From assembly GCA_937958665.1 (NCBI GenBank), contig CALGNM010000404.1, forward strand, positions 1-29,701: a DNA stretch of 29,701 nucleotides, in the 5' to 3' direction. This DNA is from an uncultured bacterium. Lineage in GTDB: Bacteria > Edwardsbacteria > AC1 > EtOH8. Both the position numbers and the translations under genes were made by a program. This document shows, piece after piece, positions 1-8,238 of this stretch; position 1 is the first letter of the stretch; each line of letters starts with the position of its first letter. Below the pieces are notes generated by a model. It saw only the letters and a list, made by a program, of their open reading frames with translations, was not told the DNA's origin and searched no databases.

Positions 1-49
1 GCGACCCCCGAGATCTACACTCTTTCCCTACACGACGCTCTTCCGATCT
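1..49 (+). other. Illumina P5-side adapter remnant (assembly artefact)
   Basis: The first 49 bases match the Illumina TruSeq universal adapter, ending in the well-known CTTCCGATCT, with one mismatch near base 7. The coding frame of the membrane glycosyltransferase at 50-1093 stops abruptly where the adapter starts, so this is library sequence left on the contig and not genomic DNA. Confidence 0.97.
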
Positions 50-1093
50 CAATGGCAGGTATAGCCTGTGTTCCAGATAGGTCTCTCCGCTGGAAGCCGG
101 CAGAAGAAAGGCCGCCATGAATACCAGCCCCGGCCGGTATCTGCCCGGGTCCCCCGGCCTGGCCGCCCACAGCAGAAAAGCCAGGATGGCCAGGGCCGCC
201 AAACCCTGCAGGATATTGACATCATAGTGCGATGGGGTCAGCGACAAACCGACCGGCAGAACCGCTTTGCCCAAGTATGACAGCACGCCCGGGCCGGCAA
301 ACTTTAAGGAGTTCCCCAGCGGAAGCCCGAAGTCCAGACCGCCCCGGACCATCATCATTCGGACTGTCAGCCAGAGGGCCGTGGCCCCAAAGAACAGGGC
401 CGCAACCTGCTTGGCCCGGCGGTTCCGAAAGCCAATCTTGCTTCCAAAGGCGGCCCAGCCGGCCAACGGGAAGGCCACGGCCGTCTCCTTGGTCAGCAGG
501 GCCAGCAAGTAAGCAGTCACCGACAAAGCCAGCCAGCCGCAGTGACCTCCCCGAAGGGATCTGGCCGCCCCGGCCAGGGACAGGATCAAGAATACCGCCA
601 TCATCACATCGTTGCGTCCGGGGATCCAGGCCACCGCCTGGACCAAAGCCGGATGGACCCCGACCAGCAAGGCCGCCGCCAAAGCCGGGAACCCTTTCAG
701 CCCCATGATGGTCAACAGCCATAAAAACAGGCAGCAGGCCGTTATGTGCCAGGCAAGGTTTGATAAATGGTAGAACCAGGAGTCTCCGCCTCCTAAAAAC
801 GCATCGATGAGCAGAGAGACGGTCAACAGTGGACGGTAGAAAACAACCCCCTCCCGGTCGCCGAAGACATCGTGGGAAAATATCCTGGCAAGCGATACCC
901 CCTGCTTGAGCTCGCTTTGGCTCTTTTGGGTCAGCCGGACATCATCCAGGTCGGTATAGCCGAAGCCAACCGTTTGGACATAGGTAATGGATATGGCCAA
1001 TACCAGCCAAAGGTAGGGTTTAACCTTTGCCGTCCATGGCTGGCCATCCGGCGGAGCCTGATTGGGAGATTTTATTTGTTTATTTCTCTTCAC
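50..1093 (-). CDS. TMTC-like GT-C membrane glycosyltransferase, C-terminally truncated by contig end
   Basis: Integral membrane protein of the GT-C fold, most like bacterial TMTC/DUF1736 protein O-mannosyltransferase-type enzymes, which use polyprenyl-phosphate sugars at the outer face of the inner membrane. The frame is open for 348 codons to the adapter junction without a stop. Visible signs are an N-terminal membrane segment (LWLVLAISITYV), an acidic first loop (YTDLDD) where GT-C enzymes keep their catalytic carboxylate, the family-like stretch HPALVQAVAWIPGRND, several further hydrophobic segments, and LEHRLYLPL at the truncated end, which matches the conserved LYLP motif. TMTC relatives often carry C-terminal TPRs, which would lie beyond the contig. 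The start is taken as a GTG at 1091-1093, 14 bases inside the upstream methyltransferase-like gene, because no ATG fits the frame. The family is fairly clear; the sugar and acceptor are unknown. Confidence 0.82.
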
Positions 1094-1892
1094 CGCCGGC
1101 TTTTATCCCCTCCACCGCCACCCACCAACCGGTCAGGAATTTCAGGGAGGTTTGGGTTCGCCCCCACCGGCGGCAGGCGCCAATCAGCCAGCCGCCAATC
1201 CTCCGGAGGAATGGATGTCGCTTCCGATATAGGATTTCTATTACCGTGGTCATCCCCACCGGCAGGTGCATCAGGGCGGCCGAGCGCCCGACCGAGAAAC
1301 CCGACCGGGATAGAAGTTCCCGGGCCTGACTTGCGGTGCAGAAATAGTCGGTATGGTATTCCTTTCCCTTGAAACGTTCCGCCAGACGGATCCCGGCCCG
1401 AAACAGGGGATTGCTGGCCGAATTGAGAGCCAGGACAATCCTGCCTCCCGGCTTAAGAACGCGATGGCATTCCCGAAGGGCCGAATCGATCTGGGGAAAA
1501 TGGTCAAGGGTGGACGGGGAAACGATTGCATCCAGACGATCGGCTGCCAGAGGCATTTCCCTCACATCGGCGCACAAGACCGCCAGGCGGCCCTCTTGGT
1601 CATTGGCCCTTGCCCGAACGCACATCTTCGGGGATATGTCCATTCCCAAACACCATTCACTGGAGCGCTGATAGAAGGCGGCCTGGCCATGAGCCGCCTC
1701 ATACAGGTCGGTAAACAGCATCCGCCCCCCCCTGTCAATCTCCCAGTCTGCCAGCAGGCGGTTGTATTCTTCCGCCTTGAGCTCGCTCAGCGGGGGGATC
1801 AGGTAGTATTGCCCGACATCCTCGGCCACCCGGTCCCAGTAGGAGGGCCCAAATCCGTTTTCCCTGGCCTGGCTCACCTCAGCTGGCCCCAT
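1080..1892 (-). CDS. class I SAM-dependent methyltransferase-like protein
   Basis: A 270-residue protein with a class I (Rossmann) methyltransferase pattern. It has an acidic end of strand 2 (CLGMDIS), the motif ADVREMPLAADRLDAIV that reads like a Methyltransf_11 core, a DHFP stretch after strand 4, and LKPGGRIVLAL as the post-strand-4 loop and strand 5. The glycine-rich SAM loop normally found before strand 2 (consensus GxGxG) is not recognisable: the corresponding stretch reads MLFTDLYEAAHGQ. The cofactor site may therefore be altered or inactive. The C-terminus is basic and hydrophobic (around residues 220-260) and could touch the membrane. The start overlaps the end of the upstream GT2 gene by 19 bases, and its own end overlaps the GT-C gene by 14, so it sits inside a coupled surface-glycan cluster. 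The substrate cannot be told. Confidence 0.8.
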   Translation of the reverse strand: MGPAEVSQARENGFGPSYWDRVAEDVGQYYLIPPLSELKAEEYNRLLADWEIDRGGRMLFTDLYEAAHGQAAFYQRSSEWCLGMDISPKMCVRARANDQEGRLAVLCADVREMPLAADRLDAIVSPSTLDHFPQIDSALRECHRVLKPGGRIVLALNSASNPLFRAGIRLAERFKGKEYHTDYFCTASQARELLSRSGFSVGRSAALMHLPVGMTTVIEILYRKRHPFLRRIGGWLIGACRRWGRTQTSLKFLTGWWVAVEGIKAGGEEK

Positions 1893-2608
1893 TTCTCGGT
1901 CCTGGCCAGATACCGCAGGACCGGGATCATCATGAACCCCTCGAACATTATCCTAAAGTTGAAGCTGGAGCTGCCCCGCTGGCGGTCGACGAACACAATG
2001 GGCACCTCTTTGACTGTGAAGCCCGACAACAGGCTGCTGTAAAGTATTTCCTGGACGATGGCCGGCCCCCGGGAGATCATGGTGTCGACGTCAATGGCCT
2101 CCAGCACCTCCCGGCGGAAGGCCCGGTAGCCTGAGGTGCAGTCCCTGATCCTGATCCCCAGCACCAGACGGATGTACCAGTTGGCGAACACGGTGATGGC
2201 ATGGCGCAGGAAACCCCGCCCCACATCGGCTCCGCCCGGCACAAAACGGGAGCCCAGCACCACGTCGGCCTGCTCCAAACCCGATATCAGCTGCGGCAGG
2301 TACTTGGGATCGTGGGAGAAGTCGGCATCCATCTCGACGATGGCCTCGGCCCCCCAGTTCAGGGCGTAGCGCAGCCCGGCGATGCCGGCCAGCCCCCGGC
2401 CCCTCAGTTTTTTACGGTGCAGAACATGAAGCCTGGGATTCACTCCGGCCAAATGGTCGGCTATCCGGCCGGTGCCATCGGGGGAGTTGTCGTCCACCAC
2501 CAGGATATCAATCTGGGGAACATAGCGGAATATCTCCCCCACCAACCGTTCGATGTTGGCGGCCTCGTTGTAGGTGGGGATCATCACCATGGTCTTCATG
2601 TCAGCCAT
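1874..2608 (-). CDS. polyprenol-phosphate mannosyltransferase-like GT2 (DPM1 type)
   Basis: A 244-residue family 2 glycosyltransferase of the dolichol/polyprenol-phosphate mannose synthase type. Such enzymes move a hexose from a nucleotide sugar to a lipid phosphate at the cytosolic membrane face. The GT-A motifs are in the expected order: IPTYNEAANI at residues 10-19, VDDNSPDGT at 38-46, the metal-binding DADFSHD at 94-100, SRFVPGG near 120, and SGYRAFRRE in the acceptor region. There is no C-terminal membrane domain, as in the soluble single-domain DPM1 form. It could make the lipid-linked sugar used by the GT-C enzyme encoded two genes downstream; that link is inferred from family roles and gene order. 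The start overlaps the upstream radical SAM gene by 8 bases. The sugar (mannose, glucose or other) is not fixed by sequence. Confidence 0.9.
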   Translation of the reverse strand: MADMKTMVMIPTYNEAANIERLVGEIFRYVPQIDILVVDDNSPDGTGRIADHLAGVNPRLHVLHRKKLRGRGLAGIAGLRYALNWGAEAIVEMDADFSHDPKYLPQLISGLEQADVVLGSRFVPGGADVGRGFLRHAITVFANWYIRLVLGIRIRDCTSGYRAFRREVLEAIDVDTMISRGPAIVQEILYSSLLSGFTVKEVPIVFVDRQRGSSSFNFRIMFEGFMMIPVLRYLARTEKWGQLR

Positions 2609-3974
2609 CCCTCCCCAGCATGGCCCAAGCCTCTTGCAGGTTAATGATCAATTCGCCCGGGTAAGCAATGCCGGACAGCCTCCTGAGCAAATAACTGGGC
2701 CTTAGGTAGAACCGGCGCCTGGCCTCCGCCTGCCACTCCCTAAGCTTTTCCGGAGACAGATGGCCGGCAGTGAAATTGGCGGCCTGGGATTGGTCCCCGC
2801 CCTTGGTTGACAGCCACCCCTGGGCCTCTGCCTCCCGTCTCAATGGGGTAAGCGGCTTGGCCACCGGCAGGTTGAACGAAGCGAAATCAGGCTCCAACTC
2901 CAGGGCCAGGCCCACCGTGGCCTCGAAACTTTGCCGGGTCTCACCCGGCAGCCCGACGATGAAGGTGGCCAACGTTCGTACCCCCTTCCTCCGGCACATT
3001 TCGAAGGCCCGCCGCACCTGCTCCAGGCGCAGCCCCTTACGATGGCGATCCAGCAGTTCCTGGCTGCCGGACTCCACCCCCATCATCAATAGCTCGCAGC
3101 CGGCCGATTGAAGCGATTCCAGATACTCTTCATCCAACAGGTCTGCCCGGAAGAAACAGCCCCAAGGGAGGCCGATATGCTTCTGCCGGATGCCCTCCAA
3201 CAAGGATTCGGTCCTTGGCCGGTCCGCCCCGAAGGTCTGATCGCCAAAGGAGAAGTAATTGATGCCCAGCTTCTTCAGATATTCCAGCTCCTCCAGCACC
3301 TCCGGCACCGGCCTGAGCTTGAAGGGCAGCTGCCCGATCAGGCAGAATCCGCAATTAAAGGGACAGCCGAAATCGGTGGCCACCCCGGCATAGGGAAGCC
3401 TCCGGGCGAAGGGCATTCTATATTTTTTATAAGGAAAGAGTTCCAGCCTCGGCCGCCCGATGGAATACTCTCTGGCTGGTTGGCTGGGTTGGTATTGAAA
3501 GGCACCATTATGAAGAAAGGCAATGTCCCTGGCTCCCCTCCAATCGCCATCCAGAGCTTTCAGCCAAGCCTTGGAGCTGTAATCCATCAGCACGGCATCT
3601 ATAAAATCATTCTCCCGCAGCAGGCCTTCGGTGTCCCCGAACCCGGCATCGCCGCTCACCACAAGTCTGGTTTTGGGCAGTCTGCCCTTGAGCTGACGAA
3701 AAAAGAGCAGGTCGTTATCCAGCGAGGCCAGCCCGATCAGGGAGACCACGAAATCCGGAGCCAGGGCCGCCGCCACCGCCAGGGCCTGACCCGGAAGCAT
3801 CCGACTGGCCATGGCGTCCAGGACGGACATCTCGTGCTTATTAGGCAGATAGCCGCTGATGGCCAGCAGGTCCATGGGAGGGGTCAGATAGGCCGCCTTG
3901 GAGGCCTTGCTGCAATAGCTGTCGCGCAGGTAGGTCCGATCGCCCGGGGGATTTAGCAATAACACCCTGGCCAT
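2601..3974 (-). CDS. B12-binding-like radical SAM protein
   Basis: A 457-residue radical SAM enzyme with the layout of cobalamin-dependent class B family members. The N-terminal domain (about residues 1-160) starts VLLLNPPGD and looks like a B12-binding Rossmann domain. The radical SAM core has the cluster motif CPFNCGFC, with the three cysteines at 204, 208 and 211. Later core features include FSFGDQTF, the GVESGSQE stretch of strand 5, and TFIVGLPGET, a typical late-barrel motif. The classic DxHxxG B12 motif is not obvious in the N-domain, so cobalamin binding is uncertain. The family includes methyltransferases and ring-forming or tailoring enzymes. The start codon directly abuts the stop of the upstream DUF362 gene. 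The specific reaction is unknown. Confidence 0.88.
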   Translation of the reverse strand: MARVLLLNPPGDRTYLRDSYCSKASKAAYLTPPMDLLAISGYLPNKHEMSVLDAMASRMLPGQALAVAAALAPDFVVSLIGLASLDNDLLFFRQLKGRLPKTRLVVSGDAGFGDTEGLLRENDFIDAVLMDYSSKAWLKALDGDWRGARDIAFLHNGAFQYQPSQPAREYSIGRPRLELFPYKKYRMPFARRLPYAGVATDFGCPFNCGFCLIGQLPFKLRPVPEVLEELEYLKKLGINYFSFGDQTFGADRPRTESLLEGIRQKHIGLPWGCFFRADLLDEEYLESLQSAGCELLMMGVESGSQELLDRHRKGLRLEQVRRAFEMCRRKGVRTLATFIVGLPGETRQSFEATVGLALELEPDFASFNLPVAKPLTPLRREAEAQGWLSTKGGDQSQAANFTAGHLSPEKLREWQAEARRRFYLRPSYLLRRLSGIAYPGELIINLQEAWAMLGRDG

Positions 3975-5117
3975 CTATCCGACCCCCAGCTTGGCAAAGG
4001 CCTCCACCAGCATCTCGGGCGAAGGCGGGCAGCCCTCCACCCAGATCACGCCGGGATCATCCTTAAGATGCCTGGTGCAGTTGCCCACCGCGATCACCTT
4101 TTTCCCTTTGGGCGGAAGGACCGCTTCTTTGCCGTATACGAAATCGATCCGCCCGAAGACCATCTGCCACAGGACCGGCATCAGGCTATTCAGCCATTTG
4201 CCCGGATTTCTGGCCGAGATTACCAGCCCTTCCCGGGCCGCCCCACCGCACATGCTGCAGGCCAGAGGAGTCCGCTGATTATGGAGCCCCATCACCTTCA
4301 GCGTGTCCATCCTCGGGCGCCGGAATCTTCGCCGGCAGGCTTCCACCGGATCCCCGACCACCTCGGGATCCAATTCCCCCAGCCCCATCTGGCAGGCCAA
4401 ATCAAGGTGTTCCACCTCCCGCGGCTCAATTCCCATCAGCCGGCAACCCACCGCATCCACCGCTAGCGGGTCGGTGCCCGCGGCCACCACCCCCAGCCTG
4501 ACCCTGCGCCCACCAGCCAGCGGCCCATCGCCCTCAATGGCCAGCACCCCGTCCAGGATGGTAAAATCTGGCCTGACCGCCGCCAGCAGCTCCGCCACCG
4601 GGCGGTGTAGCCCCTGCTGATGGAAGCGCTTCTTGTCTTGGTATGACAGCAAACCCTTCTGGTTCTTCAGTCCCAGGGTGACCAGGGTGTTGATATGGGT
4701 CTTTATCTTGGGAAGGTTGATGTAATAGGCCTCCCGTAATATTTCCGGGAGCATCAGTTCCCCGTTGGCCCAAGATACGGGACGACGCTGGGCTTGGTTT
4801 AGGTCAACCAGGGGGACTCCTGTCTCCCGCGATAGCTCTGCGAACCCGCTTTTCTCGAAGGCTCGCCCCGCCTCCACCCCCAATCCTGGGCCCTCGGCCA
4901 TCATTATCGCTTTGATCCCCAGTCGGCGGAGATGGCCTATCAGCTCACGGATCAGCCGGACATCGCTGACCACCCCGCTCCTCCAGCCGATGGGATAGAC
5001 CAGGTTCGGCTTAAGCACCACCGGGCGGTTTAAAGGAATATCCAGGGGCAGGGTGGCAAGCCACCGGGAAAATTCGGCAGGATTCGCTATCTGCTTTATA
5101 TAAACCGTGGGCTTCAT
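3975..5117 (-). CDS. DUF362 domain protein
   Basis: A 380-residue protein of the DUF362 family, whose members often accompany Fe-S or radical SAM genes and whose function is not settled. Recognisable stretches are VLKPNLVYP near residues 35-43, INLPKIKTH around 150-160 with LGLKNQKGLL just after it, and DFTILDGVLAIEGDGP near 200, the typical DUF362 core. The C-terminal part has paired cysteines (ACSMCGG) and VGNCTRHL followed by VEGCPPSP, which could bind a metal or an iron-sulfur cluster. The start overlaps the stop of the upstream split radical SAM gene as ATGA, so the two are translationally coupled. The neighbours suggest a job in the same surface-molecule pathway. No reaction can be assigned. 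Confidence 0.85.
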   Translation of the reverse strand: MKPTVYIKQIANPAEFSRWLATLPLDIPLNRPVVLKPNLVYPIGWRSGVVSDVRLIRELIGHLRRLGIKAIMMAEGPGLGVEAGRAFEKSGFAELSRETGVPLVDLNQAQRRPVSWANGELMLPEILREAYYINLPKIKTHINTLVTLGLKNQKGLLSYQDKKRFHQQGLHRPVAELLAAVRPDFTILDGVLAIEGDGPLAGGRRVRLGVVAAGTDPLAVDAVGCRLMGIEPREVEHLDLACQMGLGELDPEVVGDPVEACRRRFRRPRMDTLKVMGLHNQRTPLACSMCGGAAREGLVISARNPGKWLNSLMPVLWQMVFGRIDFVYGKEAVLPPKGKKVIAVGNCTRHLKDDPGVIWVEGCPPSPEMLVEAFAKLGVG

Positions 5118-6186
5118 GTCGGCAACAAATTCCGGATACAGCTATCGCAGATGGTGCCGCTCAAGACCGCTCCCTCCGAACGGAAAGCGCGCCTGGCCTG
5201 ACGGTACCTTGGCCCGTTCCAGATTTTCAGGATATCTTCCCGCTGCAGGGAGCCAAAATCGTCTGCTTGGAAGTAGGCCCCACAGCAGGGGGCCACACCA
5301 CCGTCAGTCCTGATCGCCATCTGATTCCAGAGATAGGTGCAACGCAAAGGTTTGACCGGCCTTCTGGCCGCCCCCGTCCGGAACTGACAAAACCTAAGAT
5401 CATCAGGCAGGTAATCGTGCAATTCCAGGGCTTTTTGATCGGGCGTGGTATAGGGCATCTCCTCCATCGGGCTATAGGGCGCGATAAATCTAATTTCGTC
5501 CGCCCCAATCTCTCCGGCCAACTCGGCCGCCCTCCGCAGTTCGTGCTGGTTGTGGCGAAATACAATGAACTGCCATACCAGCCGGGGTCTTTTTGTTTTT
5601 CTGGCCTTCTTGGCCCTAACTATTGACTCAATATTACGCAAAACTGCCCCGAAATCCCCCCCTGCCGGTATTGCGAATAACTTTCCTCGGAAGCCCCATC
5701 CAGGGAAACGATCAATTCATCCAAACCCGAGGAGAACAGCGGATCCAGCATAGCCGGCTTAAACAGGGTTAAATTGGTGGACACCACCGTCCGGATATTC
5801 TCTGCCGAGCAATGCGATATCATCTCAAAAAGCCGGGGATTCAAAAGGGGCTCGCCCCAATTGTAAAGATAGACCTCGTAGAGGTAAGGGGCCAGCGGGG
5901 TCAGCGCCATCCGGAAAGTTTCCATATCAAGCTGGTCCTGCCCCCGACCTGACAGTTTACGGCCAGTGGGACACAGGAAACAAGACAGGTTGCAGCGATT
6001 GGCCGGCTCAACTATCAGCTTGGCCGGCCGGGCAAAGGCCCTTTCCGGCAGGGTAATAGACTGAAGCATGCCGGCCAGCAGGTTGGCTGCCTTCCGCCAG
6101 CCAAAACGACGGTTGAAAATAAATCTCAGGCATAAATCCCAAAGGACTTCCCGCTGCCAGGGGTAAACAATCTTAACACCCGGCAT
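5114..6186 (-). pseudogene. radical SAM/SPASM protein split by a -1 frameshift in a G run
   Basis: Two adjoining open frames together make one radical SAM/SPASM enzyme. The N-terminal half starts at ATG 6184-6186 (preceded by GGAG) and carries the cluster motif CNLSCFLC (cysteines 65, 69, 72), YNWGEPLLNP and SLDGASEESYSQYRQGG. It then runs out of frame and stops at 5620. The C-terminal half resumes in another frame with RNIESIVRAKK, RLVWQFIVFRHN and a SPASM domain (RTDGGVAPCCG, then CDSC), ending at 5114. The break lies at a run of seven C on the plus strand (5656-5662). One more base there would restore YRQGGDFGAVLRNIES, the usual family reading. Both halves look well conserved, so a sequencing or assembly error, or a very recent mutation, is more likely than an old pseudogene. 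The gene overlaps its upstream neighbour by 14 bases. The substrate is unknown. Confidence 0.88.
5656..5662 (-). other. homopolymer at the frameshift site
   Basis: Seven C on the plus strand (seven G in the coding sense) sit exactly where the radical SAM/SPASM reading frame breaks. Eight would give Q-G-G-D-F and rejoin the downstream frame. Confidence 0.8.
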
Positions 6187-7162
6187 CGGCCTGGCTCCGG
6201 GCTGTCCTGCCCAGCACATATATATGATGGGCGTTAATCATCTTGAACCAGCCAGGCAGGTTATCCTCCAACCAGCAGAGGTAGTCCAACACTTTGGACC
6301 GGCCGACAGAGGCTCCTTCCAGCCTCCATTCCCAGCGTCTTCCGAACAGGCCTGCCACCCGCTGAATGTCGTCTTTGAGGGGCATATCCTGGGTATCGAT
6401 GGAAGGAGGCACGTCCACCGCCCCAGTTTCCAGCACCTCCAGCCCGGCCCGGTGGAAGGCTTCGGCCAATCCTGACAGGCAAGTCAGGTCCTCCCTGCCA
6501 TGGTCCCAGGTAGACCTGGATAATCGGTGGTACCAGCGGTGGAGAGTATTGCCCAGGTTGGCCCGGTTGATGGCCACCACCAAAACCAGTCCGGGACTGA
6601 CCCTGGCCAGTTCCCTCAGGTATTCAACCGGCCGGGATAGCTTCTCCACCATACAGAAACTCCAGGCCAGCCCGAAGCACCGGTCAGCGAAGGGCAGGGC
6701 GGCCACCGGGGCAGCTATTGCCGCCACCTTGCGTCCCTCCCAGGTCTTGACAGCCGCCCTGATCAGATTCAACGAGGGATTGGTCAGGGTCATCGGCCGC
6801 TCCAAGAGTCCGTCCAATACCAAGCTGTTGGCCCCAGGCACTCCGGTGATCCCGTCCGCCGGTGACTCCAGGGCCCGCCGGATACCGAACCTTAGGGCCA
6901 GGTTGGCCAACAGGCGGTCAACCATCAGCCTTTCGTAGCGGGTGCCCAGGCCTTCGTCTCCCTGCCTTAGTTCAATATAACGCAGATTGTTCTCCACGAA
7001 CTGCCTGATCAGGCCATCATCGTCTCCGGCTGGAGGATTCGAGCGATCACCCGGCTTTAAGGTGATGGCCTGCCGCAGAAAGGCCGCCATTACAAACAGG
7101 TTGAGCGGTATGAAGGCCAGGATCCACAGCATTGCTGCGACCAGTTGTTTAAGCGGCCTCAC
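6173..7162 (-). CDS. membrane-anchored methyltransferase-like protein
   Basis: A 329-residue protein with an N-terminal hydrophobic segment (about residues 6-30, LVAAMLWILAFIPLN) followed by a soluble domain. That domain resembles Methyltransf_11 in part: ALPFADRCFGLAWSFCMVEKL, then PVEYLRELARVSPGLVLVVAI, correspond to strands 4 and 5 of the fold. The expected SAM-binding glycine loop is replaced by SLVLDGLLERPMTLTNPS, so catalytic competence is open to doubt. The start is set at GTG 7160-7162 and not the ATG 21 bases upstream. This GTG has a strong Shine-Dalgarno (GGGAGGG) six bases before it and overlaps the previous stop as GTGA. The protein lies between two radical SAM/SPASM genes. It could be a methyltransferase or a structural partner; its function is unknown. 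Confidence 0.72.
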   Translation of the reverse strand: MRPLKQLVAAMLWILAFIPLNLFVMAAFLRQAITLKPGDRSNPPAGDDDGLIRQFVENNLRYIELRQGDEGLGTRYERLMVDRLLANLALRFGIRRALESPADGITGVPGANSLVLDGLLERPMTLTNPSLNLIRAAVKTWEGRKVAAIAAPVAALPFADRCFGLAWSFCMVEKLSRPVEYLRELARVSPGLVLVVAINRANLGNTLHRWYHRLSRSTWDHGREDLTCLSGLAEAFHRAGLEVLETGAVDVPPSIDTQDMPLKDDIQRVAGLFGRRWEWRLEGASVGRSKVLDYLCWLEDNLPGWFKMINAHHIYVLGRTARSQADAGC

Positions 7163-8238
7163 CTCTTCCCTCCCATTCCCCACAAGTTTGCCAGCACCTT
7201 CAGGCTTTGGCCCAGGCTTAAGGCCATGTTGGTGTAGGCAGTATTAGCCAGGGGGCATCCGCATCGGCGATCCTTGATCGACTGCCGGACCTTATCGGCC
7301 TGCGGAGAACGCCATAGCTTTGGGAAATCGTGGCCGTGATCGGATAGCCGCCCCATAATATCGCCCCGGATGCAACAGCCCCAGACCTCCCCGTCCGGCA
7401 TTATCTGGACCGAGGCGAACCCGGCGTAACAGGGCAACCGTCCTTGGCCCTGAAGCACCTTGTAAACATAATCATAATACTGGCGGCGGAAGGACTGAAC
7501 TATGCCTGCCCATCCTCCCTTTTTATCAGATTCCATCTGCTTTGTCAGAAGATCGGCCGCCTGTTTATATTCCTCCGGGGATGGAGCGATATCCAGCCCC
7601 TGGTTGTCCAGTTCGACCCGAACCTCGGCCACCTCGGCCACCAGGGAATCGGCCCCCAATTCGGCCAGCCTGGTCCGGATCCGGGAGAACTGCCTCAGGT
7701 TCTCCTTGGAGATGACGGTGCCGATCCCCACCAGCAGATTGCCGGGACGTTCCCTCTTCAGGAGATCCACCGTAGACACCGCATTCTGCCAAGCCCCCTG
7801 GTGTCCTCTGATCCGGTCCTGTTCCCCCTCCACGCCATCGATGGAGACGTTGACCATGAAATCCGTCCCTGGGTGAGACCGGGCAAGGCGGCGGGCCGTC
7901 TCCGCGACCCTCTCCGGCAGACTACCATTGGTGGGCAGGTTCACCAGGCGGGGCCGGCACAGTCGGCAGAAGTCATCGACGATCTGAGGAAGATCCTCCC
8001 GCAGGAAAGGCTCTCCCCCGGAGAAGGTAGCCCAGTATGGAGCCCTTCCCAGGGACCGGAAGACCCGGCGATACTCCTGGACCGTCATTTCCGGGCGGTT
8101 CTGCTGATAGACCCGGCAGGTGGCGCAACGATAATTGCATCGAGTAGTGACGCTAAGGGTATAGTTCAACGGCAAAACTTTTGGCCAGCCCCAGGCCCGG
8201 AACATCCGGTAGGGTATCTGTCCAACGAAGGGATTCAC
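7159..8238 (-). CDS. radical SAM/SPASM-type protein
   Basis: A 359-residue radical SAM enzyme. The cluster motif CNYRCATC puts the SAM-binding cysteines at residues 34, 38 and 41. FSGGEPFLRED (strand 2, SAM amino group), LPTNGS and VSIDGVEGEQD complete a canonical N-terminal core. A C-terminal cysteine group (CYAGF, PDGEVWGCCIRGD, then RCGCPLANT) looks like a SPASM-type or twitch auxiliary Fe-S domain. SPASM proteins oxidise peptides, sugars or carbinols, or act in glycan and cofactor pathways. The start is GTG, overlapping the upstream GT2 stop as GTGA, and the end overlaps the next gene in the same way. A cluster role in building or modifying a surface glycan is inferred from the neighbours. 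The exact substrate is unknown. Confidence 0.88.
   Translation of the reverse strand: MNPFVGQIPYRMFRAWGWPKVLPLNYTLSVTTRCNYRCATCRVYQQNRPEMTVQEYRRVFRSLGRAPYWATFSGGEPFLREDLPQIVDDFCRLCRPRLVNLPTNGSLPERVAETARRLARSHPGTDFMVNVSIDGVEGEQDRIRGHQGAWQNAVSTVDLLKRERPGNLLVGIGTVISKENLRQFSRIRTRLAELGADSLVAEVAEVRVELDNQGLDIAPSPEEYKQAADLLTKQMESDKKGGWAGIVQSFRRQYYDYVYKVLQGQGRLPCYAGFASVQIMPDGEVWGCCIRGDIMGRLSDHGHDFPKLWRSPQADKVRQSIKDRRCGCPLANTAYTNMALSLGQSLKVLANLWGMGGKR
7168..7174 (-). promoter_or_regulatory. ribosome binding site that fixes a GTG start
   Basis: GGGAGGG lies six bases upstream of GTG 7160-7162 and inside the last codons of the upstream radical SAM gene. It supports the GTG over the ATG at 7181-7183, which lies upstream of this site. 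Confidence 0.65.

Noticed and set aside
222-722. Minus-strand frame of 166 codons
   Set aside because: It runs in another frame inside the membrane glycosyltransferase at 50-1093. That gene's own frame has membrane helices and family motifs, and this one is Gly/Pro-rich without any.
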